64,000 nucleotides of DNA from Phytoactinopolyspora alkaliphila. GTDB taxonomy: Bacteria; Actinomycetota; Actinomycetes; Jiangellales; Jiangellaceae. The DNA lies in contig NZ_JAAGOB010000007.1 in NCBI RefSeq assembly GCF_010550695.1, forward strand, positions 124,001 through 188,000, read 5' to 3'. The notes under the pieces are model-generated. The model did not search any database, was not told where the DNA came from, and worked only from the letters and a program-made list of their open reading frames with translations. The translations under genes and the position numbers were made by a program. Of this stretch, positions 24,912-34,022 are shown piece by piece (position 1 is the first letter of the stretch; each line of letters begins with the position of its first letter).

Positions 24912-25344
24912 CGAGCGCGCCGAGATCCTCGGCCTTGTAGACGCCGGCGAGCTCATCCAGCAGCCGGGCGATGACCGTGGCCTGGCCACGGGTCAGCACC
25001 GCCGGCGCCGCGTCGTCGGCCTGCTCCATCCGGAGCCGAAGCTGTGCGGCGAAGTCGTCGCGGTTCACCGGATTGCCCGCCCGGTCCCGCATGGCGGCGG
25101 TGGGCCGCGGTGGAACGGTGGCCGGGGCTTTGCTGAACTCCGCGTGCTCGGGACAGTAGTCGCTCTCGCGGACGGGGTCATAGGTCCAGTCCGCCGCGTG
25201 GTTCCGGGCCCATGACAGAGCGTCGGCGTCGCTGCGCCATCGCTCGGCCGGAGGCGGCTCCACCTGAACCGGGCATCCGGCGACGTCGCAGCTGATCACG
25301 ATACGTCGTGGTGTGGCCCCTCTGCCGGACAGATGGATGCTCAC
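24862..25344 (-). CDS. Hypothetical protein convergent with rmlA before island insertion
   Basis: I do not recognise the family. The 160-residue product starts with GTG (MSIHLSGRG) preceded by GAGAGG. It has two halves. Residues about 15-70 contain SCDVAGCPVQV and DYCPEHA, a possible zinc-binding C-C-C-H set. Residues about 95-155 form a predicted helical part (LRLRMEQADDAAPAVLTRGQ and ARLLDELAGVYKAEDL). Its last 17 codons and stop lie in the right repeat; the left repeat keeps a copy of those codons next to rmlA. It therefore marks the ancestral neighbour of rmlA. Confidence 0.65.
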   Translation of the reverse strand: MSIHLSGRGATPRRIVISCDVAGCPVQVEPPPAERWRSDADALSWARNHAADWTYDPVRESDYCPEHAEFSKAPATVPPRPTAAMRDRAGNPVNRDDFAAQLRLRMEQADDAAPAVLTRGQATVIARLLDELAGVYKAEDLGALAHDLSQMLSNRTSEHA

Positions 25345-25435
25345 AGCGGTGCCTCTCTGCTAGATCTGGCTAGGTTACCCCGCCGGTATTGACTCTGCCC
25401 TTGGGGCAGACCTGACGATCGGTGGTGCCGGCGCG

Positions 25436-25460
25436 GCATGTCGCCGCAGGCGCCGGGTTC
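25436..25460 (+). promoter_or_regulatory. Possible sigmaB-like promoter for the transglutaminase-like gene
   Basis: GCAT at 25436-25439, 15 bp, then GGGTTC at 25455-25460. The GCAT variant recurs with perfect GGGTA elements elsewhere in the window, but the -10 here is weak. Confidence 0.3.
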
Positions 25461-25490
25461 AATGCGTTGGGCGAGCCATAGGAGGCCATC

Positions 25491-26396
25491 ATGCTCACAT
25501 CCACCGATCAGCAGCCGATGCAGTCCGTCCTCGACTTCTATGCCCGACCGGCGGCGATGACATCCGCCGGACGGCACGGAACGCTCTTCGACGAGCTGCC
25601 CGGGAGCGTCGAGGAGATCGCCGCGATGTTGCCGGGCCTGGTCATACACGAGCACATGAGCCAGGCCTACGGGTACGACCTGCCGGACGAGCGTCGCACC
25701 AGCGTCCACCTCCGGCGCGTCGAGGCCTTGCTGGAGCGCATGCTGGCCGATGACGGCGAGCCGCTCAGCGTCGCACGACCGCCGGAGAAGCGGCTGGCCG
25801 GCAACTGCCGCCACTTCTCCGTCCTCCTTGCCGCGACCCTGCGGGCGCGCGGAATCCCCGCCCGCGCGCGCTGCGGCTTCGGGAACTACTTCGGCAGCGG
25901 GTCACACGAGGATCACTGGGTCGGGGAGTACTGGAACGCCCAGGAGCGGCGCTGGGTCCTGGTCGACGCCCAGATCGACGATGTGCTCCGGGGGTTCCTT
26001 CCGATCGACTTCGACACCACCGACGTCCCGCGGGACCGCTTCGTGATCGCCGGCGACGCCTGGGTCGCGTGCCGCGCCGGTGAGGCCGATCCGTCGAGAT
26101 TCGGTTTCAGCATGCTCGGCCAGGGCGGCCTGTGGTGGATCGCGGGCAACCTGATACGCGACGTCGCCGCCCTCAACGCGGTGGAAATGTTGCCGTGGGA
26201 TGTCTGGGGCGCGATGCCCGCGGCTGATGAGCCGATCGACGACGACCGCCTGGAGCTCTTCGACCGCCTGGCCGCACTGACCCGGTCACCGGACGCGGGG
26301 TTCACCGAGCTGCACGCCGTTTATCAGGACGACGAGCGGATCCGGATCCCGGACACGGTCCACAACGCCATCCTGGGCCGCGACGAAACCGTCTGA
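25491..26396 (+). CDS. Transglutaminase-like superfamily protein
   Basis: The 301-residue protein has the papain-like transglutaminase triad: Cys106 in LAGNCRHFSVLL, His142 in EDHWVGEYW and Asp159 in RWVLVDAQID. The spacing is normal for bacterial transglutaminase-core proteins, which usually act as proteases or amidases. No signal peptide or membrane segment is seen, so it is probably cytoplasmic. AGGAGG lies 5 nt before the ATG. It converges with pruA with only 24 bp between the two stops. Confidence 0.87.
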   Translation: MLTSTDQQPMQSVLDFYARPAAMTSAGRHGTLFDELPGSVEEIAAMLPGLVIHEHMSQAYGYDLPDERRTSVHLRRVEALLERMLADDGEPLSVARPPEKRLAGNCRHFSVLLAATLRARGIPARARCGFGNYFGSGSHEDHWVGEYWNAQERRWVLVDAQIDDVLRGFLPIDFDTTDVPRDRFVIAGDAWVACRAGEADPSRFGFSMLGQGGLWWIAGNLIRDVAALNAVEMLPWDVWGAMPAADEPIDDDRLELFDRLAALTRSPDAGFTELHAVYQDDERIRIPDTVHNAILGRDETV

Positions 26397-26420
26397 CCTG
26401 GTGCCCCTCGACGCTCGCCG

Positions 26421-28052
26421 TCAGTCCATGTGCGGGTAGCGGTATTGCGTCGGGGGCTCGAAGGTCTCCTTGATGGCGCGCGTGGAGGTCCAGCGCAGCA
26501 GGTTCTGCGTCGAACCGGCCTTGTCGTTGGTCCCAGACGCACGCGAACCGCCGAACGGCTGCTGCCCGACGACGGCCCCGGTCGGCTTGTCGTTGACGTA
26601 GAAGTTGCCCGCCACTGAACGCAACGCGTGGGCGGCATGCGTGATGGCGCCCCGGTCCCGGGCGATCACAGCCCCGGTGAGCCCGTACGGGGAGGCGTCC
26701 TTGATCTGCGCTATCACGCCGTCCAGGTCGGCGTCGTCGTAGACGAACACGGCCATGATCGGGCCGAAGTACTCGGTGCGGAACACGTCGTTGCGCGGGT
26801 CGTCGCACACGAGGACGGTCGGCTGGATGAAGTACCCGGTCGAGTCGTCGTAGGTGCCGCCCGTGAGGACCGTGATGGAGGGGTCGGCGTGCGCGCGGTC
26901 GATCGCGGCCTTGAGCCGGGCGAACGCCCGGGCGTCGATGACGGCGCCGAGGAAGTTGCCGAGATCGGTGACGTCGCCCATCGGCAGCGATCGGACCTCC
27001 TCCACAAGGGTGCCGGACATCCGCTCCCACACACTGCGCGCGACGTACGCACGCGAGGCGGCCGAGCACTTCTGTCCCTGGTACTCGAAGGCGCCGCGGA
27101 TCAGCGCCGTGCGGGCGACCGCCGGGTCCGCCGACGGGTCCACCAGGACGAAGTTCTTCCCGCCGGTCTCACCCACCAGGCGGGGGTACGTGTCGTAGCT
27201 GCCGATGTTCTCGCCCACGGTGCGCCACAGGTGCTGGAAGGTGGCCGTGGATCCGGTGAAGTGGATCCCGGCCAGTCCGGGGTCGGCCAGGACGACGTCA
27301 GAGACAGCGAGGCCGTCGCCGGGCAACATGTTGATCACTCCGGGCGGCAACCCGGCTTCCTCAAGCAGGCGCATCGTCCAGTGCGCGGCGAACTGCTGCG
27401 TCGGCGCCGGCTTCCACACCACGCAGTTGCCCATCAGCGCCGGCGCGGCGGGCAGGTTCCCGGCGATCGCGGTGAAGTTGAACGGGCTGACGGCGTAGAC
27501 GAACCCGTCCAGCGGGCGGTGGTCCAGCCGGTTCCAGATCCCGGGAGCGTTCGCTGCCGGCTGCTCGGCGAGGATCTGCCGGGCGAAGTGCACGTTGAAG
27601 CGCCAGAAGTCGATCAGCTCGCAGGCCGAGTCGATCTCTGCCTGTATCACCGTCTTCGACTGCCCGAGCATGGTCGCGGCGTTGAGCGTGTCGCGCCACG
27701 GGCCGGAGAGCAGCTCGGCTGCCTTGAGGAAGACCGCGGCCCGGTCGTCGAAGCTCATCGCCTGCCACGGCCCGGCCGCATCGCGGGCCGCCGCGATGGC
27801 CGACTTCGCGTCGGCGTGCGTCGCGTTGCGCAGCACGCCGAGTACGGCGCGGTGATTGTGCGGCTGGACGACCGGCATCTCGGCTCCTCCGCCGGGCCGC
27901 TGCTCGCCACCGATCGTGGCCGGCAGGTCGATCGGCCCGGCGGCGGCCAGGGCGCTGAGCCTGGCGGTGAGCCGGGACCGCTCGGGGCTCCCGGGGCCGT
28001 ACTGCAGCACGGGTTCGTTGACAGGTGCGGGGACCTGGGTGACGGCGTCCAT
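26421..28052 (-). CDS. pruA: L-glutamate gamma-semialdehyde dehydrogenase (1-pyrroline-5-carboxylate dehydrogenase)
   Basis: The 543-residue enzyme oxidises glutamate semialdehyde, from proline or ornithine breakdown, to glutamate with NAD. It is long for an ALDH, as expected for this branch. Marks are SPFNFTAIAGNLP near residue 190, VGETGGKNFVLV with the base Glu, QGQKCSAASRAYV with the nucleophile Cys, FGPIMAVFVYDD and the C-terminal QPFGGSRASGTNDKAGS. Proline dehydrogenase is not in the window. The divergent PucR regulator probably controls it. In this genome it could also consume semialdehydes from ornithine or related diamines. Confidence 0.95.
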   Translation of the reverse strand: MDAVTQVPAPVNEPVLQYGPGSPERSRLTARLSALAAAGPIDLPATIGGEQRPGGGAEMPVVQPHNHRAVLGVLRNATHADAKSAIAAARDAAGPWQAMSFDDRAAVFLKAAELLSGPWRDTLNAATMLGQSKTVIQAEIDSACELIDFWRFNVHFARQILAEQPAANAPGIWNRLDHRPLDGFVYAVSPFNFTAIAGNLPAAPALMGNCVVWKPAPTQQFAAHWTMRLLEEAGLPPGVINMLPGDGLAVSDVVLADPGLAGIHFTGSTATFQHLWRTVGENIGSYDTYPRLVGETGGKNFVLVDPSADPAVARTALIRGAFEYQGQKCSAASRAYVARSVWERMSGTLVEEVRSLPMGDVTDLGNFLGAVIDARAFARLKAAIDRAHADPSITVLTGGTYDDSTGYFIQPTVLVCDDPRNDVFRTEYFGPIMAVFVYDDADLDGVIAQIKDASPYGLTGAVIARDRGAITHAAHALRSVAGNFYVNDKPTGAVVGQQPFGGSRASGTNDKAGSTQNLLRWTSTRAIKETFEPPTQYRYPHMD

Positions 28053-28279
28053 GACGGTTCCCTTCGAGGCGGCGGACAGCTGGTCCCTGCCGCCTCGAGT
28101 GCGGCGCCGGGACTGCTATGAACCTATGCGGCGGCCGTGTCCTGCGTCTTTGGACAAGCGTCACACAGGTCGAGGCATGGACTAGACATATGCTCAACTA
28201 CACTGTGGTCGCGGGTAGCGTCCTGCAACACGTGGCCGGGGGCGCTCGTTCTGCAGGACGTTGCGCATTTGGGAGAGCC

Positions 28280-29434
28280 ATGAGACCGGAATTGCAGGAC
28301 ATCGTCGACACGGTCTCCACCGTGCTGGCCAGACCCGCCACGCTGGAAGACCGGGACTTCAACCTGGTGGCATTCTGTTCGCACGGCGACGGGATCGACG
28401 ACGTGCGGGCGCAGTCGATCCTGCGGCGGAGGTGCTCGCCGGAGGCGACGTCGTGGCTGGAACAGTTCGGCATCGCCGGCACCGACCTGCCGGTGCGAAC
28501 GCCGTCGTCGCCCGAGCTGGGCCTGTTGAGCCGGCTCTGTCTTCCCGCGCGCTGGCGGGGTGTCACCTACGGCTACCTGTGGCTGCTCGACGACGACCAT
28601 CGCATCGACGACGCCGACGTGCCCGCGGCCGCCGCCCTGGCCACACGCGCCGGAGCGCTCATGGCGCAGCAGGCCCGGGCCAGGGAGGAGATCGGGTTCA
28701 AGGTGCGCGATCTCGTCACGGCGGACCCCCGGACCGCCGAGGACGTCGCCGACGAGCTCGGTGAGCTGAGCAATGTCGCGCGGAGGATGCCGGTGGCGGC
28801 CGTACATGTGCGCGCGACGACGCCGTCCGCCGAGCCCGCGCCGCTCAACCTGTGGAGCTTGCCGCGATCGGTGCTGGCAGGCGCCTGGGATGCGGGAACC
28901 ACCCTGCTCGTCCCCGTGAGCGGCGACGATGTGGCGGCGGAGGAGGTCGCTCACCGGGCCCGGACCGCGTATGCCGAGCACGCCGGCCCGGCGGCGCATG
29001 AACTCGTCGTCGGCGTCGGTGGAGCTCGCCCGGACCTGGCCCAGGCCGGTGAGAGCTGGCGCGAGGCCCGGCTCGCCGCCCGGGTGGGCGCCGTGGTGCC
29101 TGCGTTGCGGCCCGTGGCGAGCTGGCCGACGCTCGGGATCTACCGGATGCTGGCGTGTGGTTCACGCACCGAGCTGGCGGAGGCGTTGATGGAGCCGGCC
29201 GTCCTGCGCCTCGTCGAGCACCCCGATCCCGAGCTGCGCAAGACGGTGGAGACGTACCTGGAGTACGGCGGCGATGTCCAGCGCACCGCGGCCACCCTCA
29301 ACGTGCATCGCCAGACGGTGTACTACCGGTTGCGCCGGATCGAGCAGCTCACCGGCATGGATCTGTCCGGCGGCGACGGACGGCTGCGGCTTCACCTCGG
29401 CCTGCGGATGGCGCCGCTCCTGCTGACCTCATAA
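28280..29434 (+). CDS. PucR-family transcriptional regulator
   Basis: The product has 384 residues from the ATG at 28280, which has GGGAGAG upstream; earlier starts add a non-conserved leader. The C-terminus carries the PucR helix-turn-helix: LRKTVETYLEYGGDVQRTAA followed by LNVHRQTVYYRLRRIEQLTG. The N-terminal part is a GAF-like ligand-sensing region. It is divergent from pruA with a 227-bp gap holding both promoters. In actinobacteria PucR-type factors activate proline catabolic genes, so a proline-responsive activator of pruA is the best inference. Confidence 0.88.
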   Translation: MRPELQDIVDTVSTVLARPATLEDRDFNLVAFCSHGDGIDDVRAQSILRRRCSPEATSWLEQFGIAGTDLPVRTPSSPELGLLSRLCLPARWRGVTYGYLWLLDDDHRIDDADVPAAAALATRAGALMAQQARAREEIGFKVRDLVTADPRTAEDVADELGELSNVARRMPVAAVHVRATTPSAEPAPLNLWSLPRSVLAGAWDAGTTLLVPVSGDDVAAEEVAHRARTAYAEHAGPAAHELVVGVGGARPDLAQAGESWREARLAARVGAVVPALRPVASWPTLGIYRMLACGSRTELAEALMEPAVLRLVEHPDPELRKTVETYLEYGGDVQRTAATLNVHRQTVYYRLRRIEQLTGMDLSGGDGRLRLHLGLRMAPLLLTS

Positions 29435-29519
29435 GGGCACACGGTGTCCTGGGTGCGGAGCACGCGCTCGGGGACGTCCGTATGCACCCAGCGTGCTGTA
29501 TGTCGTGGCGTCGTCACTG

Positions 29520-29525
29520 TATGAT
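29520..29525 (+). promoter_or_regulatory. Possible -10 element of the toxin-antitoxin pair
   Basis: TATGAT ends 6 nt before the ATG at 29532, so the transcript would be leaderless or nearly so. No good -35 element was found. Confidence 0.3.
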
Positions 29526-29531
29526 TTTGCT

Positions 29532-29771
29532 ATGTCAGCGTATACGTTGAAGCTCTCGTCAAATGGGCAGGTGTCCATTCCGGCAGCGGTGCGTCGTCGT
29601 TGGAACGCCACGCACGTGCTCGTCATCGACAAGGGAGATCGGATCATCGTCAGGCCGGTGCCGGACGACCCCATCGAGTCGGTCATCGGCAAGTACGCCG
29701 GAGGAGAGTCGTCCGACGAGCTGCGCCGGATCGCTCGTGCGGAAGAAGCGGAACGAGAGCACGCGCGCTGA
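29532..29771 (+). CDS. AbrB/MazE-type antitoxin
   Basis: The 79-residue protein has a SpoVT/AbrB DNA-binding fold at its N-terminus: YTLKLSSNGQVSIPAAVRRR, then DKGDRIIVRPVPDDP. The acidic C-terminal tail (SSDELRRIARAEEAEREHAR) would wrap the toxin. Its TGA overlaps the ATG of the PIN-domain gene (TGATG), the classic order of antitoxin before toxin. The start at 29532 is chosen because the conserved fold begins directly there. Confidence 0.85.
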   Translation: MSAYTLKLSSNGQVSIPAAVRRRWNATHVLVIDKGDRIIVRPVPDDPIESVIGKYAGGESSDELRRIARAEEAEREHAR

Positions 29772-30196
29772 TGGCAGTATTACTCGACGCCTACGCGGCC
29801 ATCGCGGTGCTCAAGGGGGAGCCGGCGGCACAGGAGGTGCGTCCGGTGCTGGAGAGGGGCGAAGCCGTGATCCACCCACTGAACCTCGGCGAGGTGATCG
29901 ACCGGATGAGCCGCCTCGCGGGCGCCGATCCAGACGACGTCGAGGCCGACATCGCCCTGCTCGGTGTCAACACCGTTCAGCTCGACGAGGCGACGCTGGT
30001 GGACTCGGGACGCTGGCGGGCACGGCACTATCACCGCACCGACCGCGCGGTCAGTCTCGCCGACTGTGTCGCCGGGCTCTGCGCGGTGACACTGAAACTC
30101 GTCCTGGCCACGTCGGACTGGCACTGCGCTGAGATGGTCCGGGACGAAGGCGGCGAGGTCATGCCCCTTCCGGATAGTCAGGGCGTACGCCCGTAA
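29771..30196 (+). CDS. PIN-domain ribonuclease toxin (VapC type)
   Basis: The 141-residue protein has the four acidic positions of the PIN fold: Asp6 in VLLDAYA, Glu41 in NLGEVIDR, Asp98 in SLADCVA and Asp116 in ATSDWH. VapC toxins cleave tRNA or rRNA with magnesium. The pair is AbrB-type antitoxin with PIN toxin, a common type II mix. The toxin frame extends upstream of 29771 but the overlap-coupled ATG is the natural start. Confidence 0.88.
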   Translation: MAVLLDAYAAIAVLKGEPAAQEVRPVLERGEAVIHPLNLGEVIDRMSRLAGADPDDVEADIALLGVNTVQLDEATLVDSGRWRARHYHRTDRAVSLADCVAGLCAVTLKLVLATSDWHCAEMVRDEGGEVMPLPDSQGVRP

Positions 30197-30259
30197 GGAT
30201 CACGCGCAACGGCAGCTCTGTGTCCCATGCTCGGGACTAGTCTCTTGCGGTGCGCGGCA

Positions 30260-30448
30260 CTAGTACTCGGCTTTGGGAATGACGATCCACAGCACGATGT
30301 AGGCGATCTCACCGGCACCGACCAGGCCAAAGATCACGAACAGCAGCCGGACGATGCCCGTGGACAAGTTGAACCGCTTGGCGAGCGCGGCGCACACGCC
30401 GGCGATCATCTTCCCTCGGCGGGGTCTAACGAGACTCGGGGTAGCCAT
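30260..30448 (-). CDS. PspC-domain membrane protein
   Basis: This 62-residue protein is a single PspC domain: a basic N-terminus (RPRRGKMIAGVCAALAKRFN) and a membrane helix (VRLLFVIFGLVGAGEIAYIV). PspC proteins sense envelope stress; short actinobacterial versions occur alone. A GGGTAA element lies at 30462-30457 on the minus strand with a poor -35 (TGAT), so a sigmaB-like promoter is only marginal here. Confidence 0.88.
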   Translation of the reverse strand: MATPSLVRPRRGKMIAGVCAALAKRFNLSTGIVRLLFVIFGLVGAGEIAYIVLWIVIPKAEY

Positions 30449-30520
30449 GCCGACACGTTACCCAGCGCGCGTGTTCCCATCAGCCGATTGCTCGAGAACG
30501 CGGCCGGTGGCCGGCGCCGG

Positions 30521-31351
30521 TCACAGCCGGATGTCCGCGACCACCGCGTAGTGATCGGACGGGGGATGCTCTGCCGGCACGGTCCCGGCAAGGAAGGCGC
30601 GGCGCACGCGCGGTGGCGGCCGGTCCGACGCTGAACGGGTGAGCACGTAGTCGATGCGGCGGTCGATCTGCTCGGTGGCCTCGTGCGGAGCGAACGGGTT
30701 CTGGCTGCTCAGCGTGACGCCCTCCGGGTCTCCGGAGACGCTCCAGGAATCGACCATGGCGTCGGTGAGCACCTTGATCCCGGGACTCTGCGGCGGCGCG
30801 TTCAGGTCACCCAGCAGCACGAGCGGCAGGTCGCCGCTGCTGCGCTCGGTAAGGGAGTCGGTGAGCTCGACCAAATCCTGCGCTTGCGCCAGATGGTCGT
30901 CGGCGAGGGACGGTTCCCATTCCAGGCAGGTCGACACGACCGGAAGCGGGCCGAGCGGATGCTCGACGACGGCTACCAGCGCGACGAGAGGATGCGGCCG
31001 GCTCGAAGGCAACAGGTGCGTCCAGGTGTGCTTGATCGGCCACCGGCTGATCACGGCGACGCCCAGCTCCACACCTTCCTGGTCCGGTGTCTCCGGAGGC
31101 CGCGGCACGGGCGGAAGCGACGGCCCGGCGAAGGCCGAGTGGAAGCCGAAGCCGTCTGCGAGCAGGCTCGACTCCGAGCGGCCGTTGGTGGCCCATGCCT
31201 CCTGCAAGCCCACGATGTCTGGTTCCAGGTCGGCGAGCGTGGCCGCGATGGTGTCCTGCCGGTGCTGCCAACCCGTTCCGAACCGCCACCACACGTTCCA
31301 GCTGACCATCCGGGCGACCGGCCGCTGTGGCCCTGAGTACCTGTCGTTCAT
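30521..31351 (-). CDS. Endonuclease/exonuclease/phosphatase-family protein
   Basis: The 276-residue protein has the EEP fold motifs: ARMVSWNVWW, PDIVGLQEAW with the metal Glu, LPLVLLGDLNAPPQSP with DxN, RRIDYVLT and the C-terminal PSDHYAVVADI with the catalytic His. Such enzymes cut nucleic acids or phosphoester lipids. No signal peptide is seen. AGGAGGTGG lies upstream of the ATG at 31351. It is preceded by a sigmaB-like promoter. Confidence 0.9.
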   Translation of the reverse strand: MNDRYSGPQRPVARMVSWNVWWRFGTGWQHRQDTIAATLADLEPDIVGLQEAWATNGRSESSLLADGFGFHSAFAGPSLPPVPRPPETPDQEGVELGVAVISRWPIKHTWTHLLPSSRPHPLVALVAVVEHPLGPLPVVSTCLEWEPSLADDHLAQAQDLVELTDSLTERSSGDLPLVLLGDLNAPPQSPGIKVLTDAMVDSWSVSGDPEGVTLSSQNPFAPHEATEQIDRRIDYVLTRSASDRPPPRVRRAFLAGTVPAEHPPSDHYAVVADIRL

Positions 31352-31379
31352 GTGACGCGCCACCTCCTGTGCCGCGCCT

Positions 31380-31404
31380 GTACCCACCGCGTGCGGTTTT
31401 CAAC
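31380..31404 (-). promoter_or_regulatory. SigmaB-like promoter for the EEP-family gene
   Basis: Minus strand GTTG (31404-31401), 15 bp, GGGTAC (31385-31380). The start codon lies at 31351. Confidence 0.5.
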
Positions 31405-31605
31405 GGCAGTGTCAGCAGGTCACAACGGGCTTTCCCGGTCCGGCCCCCGGCGGGCCGGACCGCGAAAGGGGCGTGTCACATGTCGCTGCGCGCGGCTGCC
31501 CGCCGATCGGCGGTGGGCGCGCGGTCCGGGGAGTTGGGACTCGTCGTCGGAACTCGTCGTCGGGATTGCTCGTCGAGACCTGCCGTGCCGGCGGGACCCG
31601 GCAGA

Positions 31606-32640
31606 ATGGGACCTGTGAGTTCGCCCGCCCGCCCCGCTGACGCCCTGCGCCGCATCGCCTACCTGCTCGAACGTGCTCGGGAACCGACGTATCGGGTGCG
31701 CGCGTTCCGTACCGCCGCGGCCACAGTCGACGAGCTGAGCGACGACGAGCTGGCCGCACGTGCTGAAGCCGGCACGCTGACCGAACTGCGCGGCATCGGC
31801 AAGGTCACCGCCACCGCGATCGAGGAGTCGCTGGCGGGGGAGACGCCGGTGTACCTGCGCCGACTGGAGGCCACCGGCGGTCAGCCTGTGGCGGAAGGCG
31901 GAGCCGAGATCCGGGCGGCTCTCCGGGGCGACCTGCACACCCACTCCGACTGGTCGGACGGCGGCAGTCCCATTCCGGAGATGGTCGCCGCCGCCGCCGG
32001 TCTGGGGCACGAGTACGTCGCCCTGACCGACCACTCGCCACGCCTCACCGTCGCCAATGGACTGTCCGCCGACCGGTTGCGCGAGCAGCTCGACGTCGTC
32101 GCAGAGCTCAACGCTGGACTGGACGGCTTCCGGGTGCTGACCGGGATCGAGGTCGACATCAACGAGGACGGTTCGCTCGATCAGTCCGACGAGTTGCTGG
32201 ACCGCCTGGACGTCGTCGTCGCGAGTGTGCACTCGAAGCTGCGCAGTCCCGCCGATGTGATGACCCGGCGCATGGTCGCGGCGATCGCGAACCCGCACGT
32301 CGACGTCCTTGGTCATTGCACCGGCCGGCTGGTCACCGGCTCGCGGGGCAACCGGCCGGAATCGGAGTTCGACGCGGAGGTCGTGTTCGCCGCGTGCGAG
32401 CGGTTCGGCGTTGCCGTCGAGATCAACTCTCGCCCGGAGCGGCTCGATCCACCCAAGCGGCTGCTGCGGCTGGCAGTGGAAGCCGGCTGCCTGTTCGCCA
32501 TCGACACCGACGCGCACGCTCCCGGCCAGCTGGACTGGCAGCCGTACGGCTGTGAACGGGCTGCGGCCTGCGGCGTGCCGATGGAACGGATCGTGAACAG
32601 TTGGACCGTGGACGACCTGTTGGCGTGGACCCGGCGCTAA
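31606..32640 (+). CDS. PHP-domain protein with PolX-like helix-hairpin-helix N-terminus
   Basis: The 344-residue protein has an N-terminal helical part like the 8-kDa end of DNA polymerase beta/X (RIAYLLERAREPTYRVRAF) and a helix-hairpin-helix (LTELRGIGKVTATAI). A PHP phosphoesterase follows: GDLHTHSDWSDGG, ALTDHSPRL, GIEVDINEDGS, ASVHSKL, LGHCTGR, EINSRPERLDP and IDTDAHAPGQ. The polymerase palm of PolX is missing, so only the nuclease part and HhH remain. It may trim DNA 3' ends. ATG 31606 is chosen; a GTG at 31615 is possible. Confidence 0.88.
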   Translation: MGPVSSPARPADALRRIAYLLERAREPTYRVRAFRTAAATVDELSDDELAARAEAGTLTELRGIGKVTATAIEESLAGETPVYLRRLEATGGQPVAEGGAEIRAALRGDLHTHSDWSDGGSPIPEMVAAAAGLGHEYVALTDHSPRLTVANGLSADRLREQLDVVAELNAGLDGFRVLTGIEVDINEDGSLDQSDELLDRLDVVVASVHSKLRSPADVMTRRMVAAIANPHVDVLGHCTGRLVTGSRGNRPESEFDAEVVFAACERFGVAVEINSRPERLDPPKRLLRLAVEAGCLFAIDTDAHAPGQLDWQPYGCERAAACGVPMERIVNSWTVDDLLAWTRR

Positions 32641-32727
32641 CAGCGGCCGCCGTTACCGTTCGCACGTCCCGCGTTCGGCGTTCCGCGTGCCGCCTTCCGC
32701 GTCGACCGCGGTGAGCCGGTGCCGGGA

Positions 32728-32769
32728 GAACCGACATTATCCGGGCCATTGGCCGGATGATGTCGGTTC
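32728..32769. repeat. 17-bp-stem intergenic hairpin
   Basis: GAACCGACATTATCCGG (32728-32744) pairs with CCGGATGATGTCGGTTC (32753-32769) with one mismatch and an 8-nt loop. It lies 88 bp after the PHP gene and 196 bp before the next start. No T-tract. The rest of 32641-32927 shows no gene. Confidence 0.75.
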
Positions 32770-32927
32770 GCCTGCCCGAGGCCGGCGTGTGTGGGGTGTC
32801 GTGTGAGTCCTGGCCGATGGGTGCGGGCTCGTGAAGATCGTTGTGCTGGTTCTGGCGGGTGGAGGCGAGCGACGCGGGGCTGAGGGCGGCACGAGGCATC
32901 GCGGGGAAAGTCGAAGTCAACTAATAC

Positions 32928-32957
32928 TTGACGAGATTTCCAGTCCTACCGTACGGT
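32928..32957 (+). promoter_or_regulatory. Candidate sigma70-type promoter of the peptide-use operon
   Basis: TTGACG at 32928-32933, 18 bp, TACGGT at 32952-32957. Transcription would begin at or next to the ATG at 32965, which has no ribosome site, so leaderless translation is likely. Confidence 0.45.
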
Positions 32958-32964
32958 TCTCGCC

Positions 32965-34011
32965 ATGACTGTGACCCACGCCTCGTCCCCTGCAGCTTCG
33001 ACCTCCGGTGAGAGCCACGAGCGGCTCATCGGTGTCGTCCACGTCGGCCTCGGCCCCATTGGGCGGCAAGTGCTCGCGTTCCTCGCCGGGCGCGGCAGTT
33101 ACCGCAGTATTGGTGCGGTAGACATCGATCCCCAGCTGATCGGCCGCACCCTGAACCAGGTCACCGACGGTGCGAACGGCGACGCAGTGGTGGTCGGATC
33201 CGTGGGCGAGCTGCCGGCCGCAGGGCCGGGGGCGGTGGCGATCCACTGTGCCGGGTCGTCCCTGGAGAAGGTGGCGGGCACGTTCGCCGAGCTGATGCGC
33301 GCCGGCTACCACGTCGTGTCCACCTGCGAGGAGCTGTCGGATCCGCGCAGCACCCAAGGTGAGCTGGCCGCCCAGCTCGACCGGGTGGCGGCGGAGAACG
33401 GCGTGGTCCTCCTCGGTACCGGGGTCAACCCCGGCTACTCGATGGACTACCTGCCGGTGGTGCTGGCCGCGTCGCAGCGGGCAGTCCACGGTGTCGCCGT
33501 GCACCGGGTTCAGGACGCCGGACTGCGGCGGCTGCCGCTGCAGCGCAAGGTAGGCGCCGGACTCACGGTGGAGGAGTTCGGCGAACGGGTGGCGCAGGGC
33601 ACCATTCGCCACGTCGGTCTGCCGGAGTCGGCCCGACTGGTCGACCGGGCCCTCGGGCTGGGATGCACCGAGTTCACCGAGACGATCGACCCCGTCATCG
33701 CCCAGGCTCGGGTGCCCCTCGGCGACTCTGCCGTCGACACGGGCCACGTCCTCGGCATCGACCAGCTCGTCGTCGCTCGCCGGAACGGTGTGGAGGTGAT
33801 CCGGCTGCACCTGCAGATGGCCGTGGGCCTGCCGGACCCCCGTGACGTGATCACCATCGACGGCGACCCCGGCCTGGAGACCGTCATTCGCGGGCTGCAC
33901 GGCGACTCCGCCACGGCAGCGGTGGTGGTCAACTCGCTCGGCAGGGTCCGGGTGGCGCCGCCAGGACTGCGCACCGCCGACGAGATCCCCGCCTCCCCGC
34001 TGAACTTCTGA
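32965..34011 (+). CDS. DapB-like NAD(P)-dependent oxidoreductase (2,4-diaminopentanoate-dehydrogenase-like)
   Basis: The 348-residue protein has an N-terminal Rossmann motif (VVHVGLGPIGRQVLAFL), AIHCAGSSL, and VLLGTGVNPGYSMDYLPVVL near residue 155, typical of dihydrodipicolinate-reductase-like amine dehydrogenases. The C-terminal part (RNGVEVIRLHLQMAVGLPDP) resembles the 2,4-diaminopentanoate dehydrogenase C-domain. It would oxidise or reduce an amino or imino acid. As first gene of a run with a D-aminoacylase and peptide importer it may process the freed amino acid. The substrate is unknown. Confidence 0.78.
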   Translation: MTVTHASSPAASTSGESHERLIGVVHVGLGPIGRQVLAFLAGRGSYRSIGAVDIDPQLIGRTLNQVTDGANGDAVVVGSVGELPAAGPGAVAIHCAGSSLEKVAGTFAELMRAGYHVVSTCEELSDPRSTQGELAAQLDRVAAENGVVLLGTGVNPGYSMDYLPVVLAASQRAVHGVAVHRVQDAGLRRLPLQRKVGAGLTVEEFGERVAQGTIRHVGLPESARLVDRALGLGCTEFTETIDPVIAQARVPLGDSAVDTGHVLGIDQLVVARRNGVEVIRLHLQMAVGLPDPRDVITIDGDPGLETVIRGLHGDSATAAVVVNSLGRVRVAPPGLRTADEIPASPLNF

Positions 34012-34022
34012 GAAGCCACGCC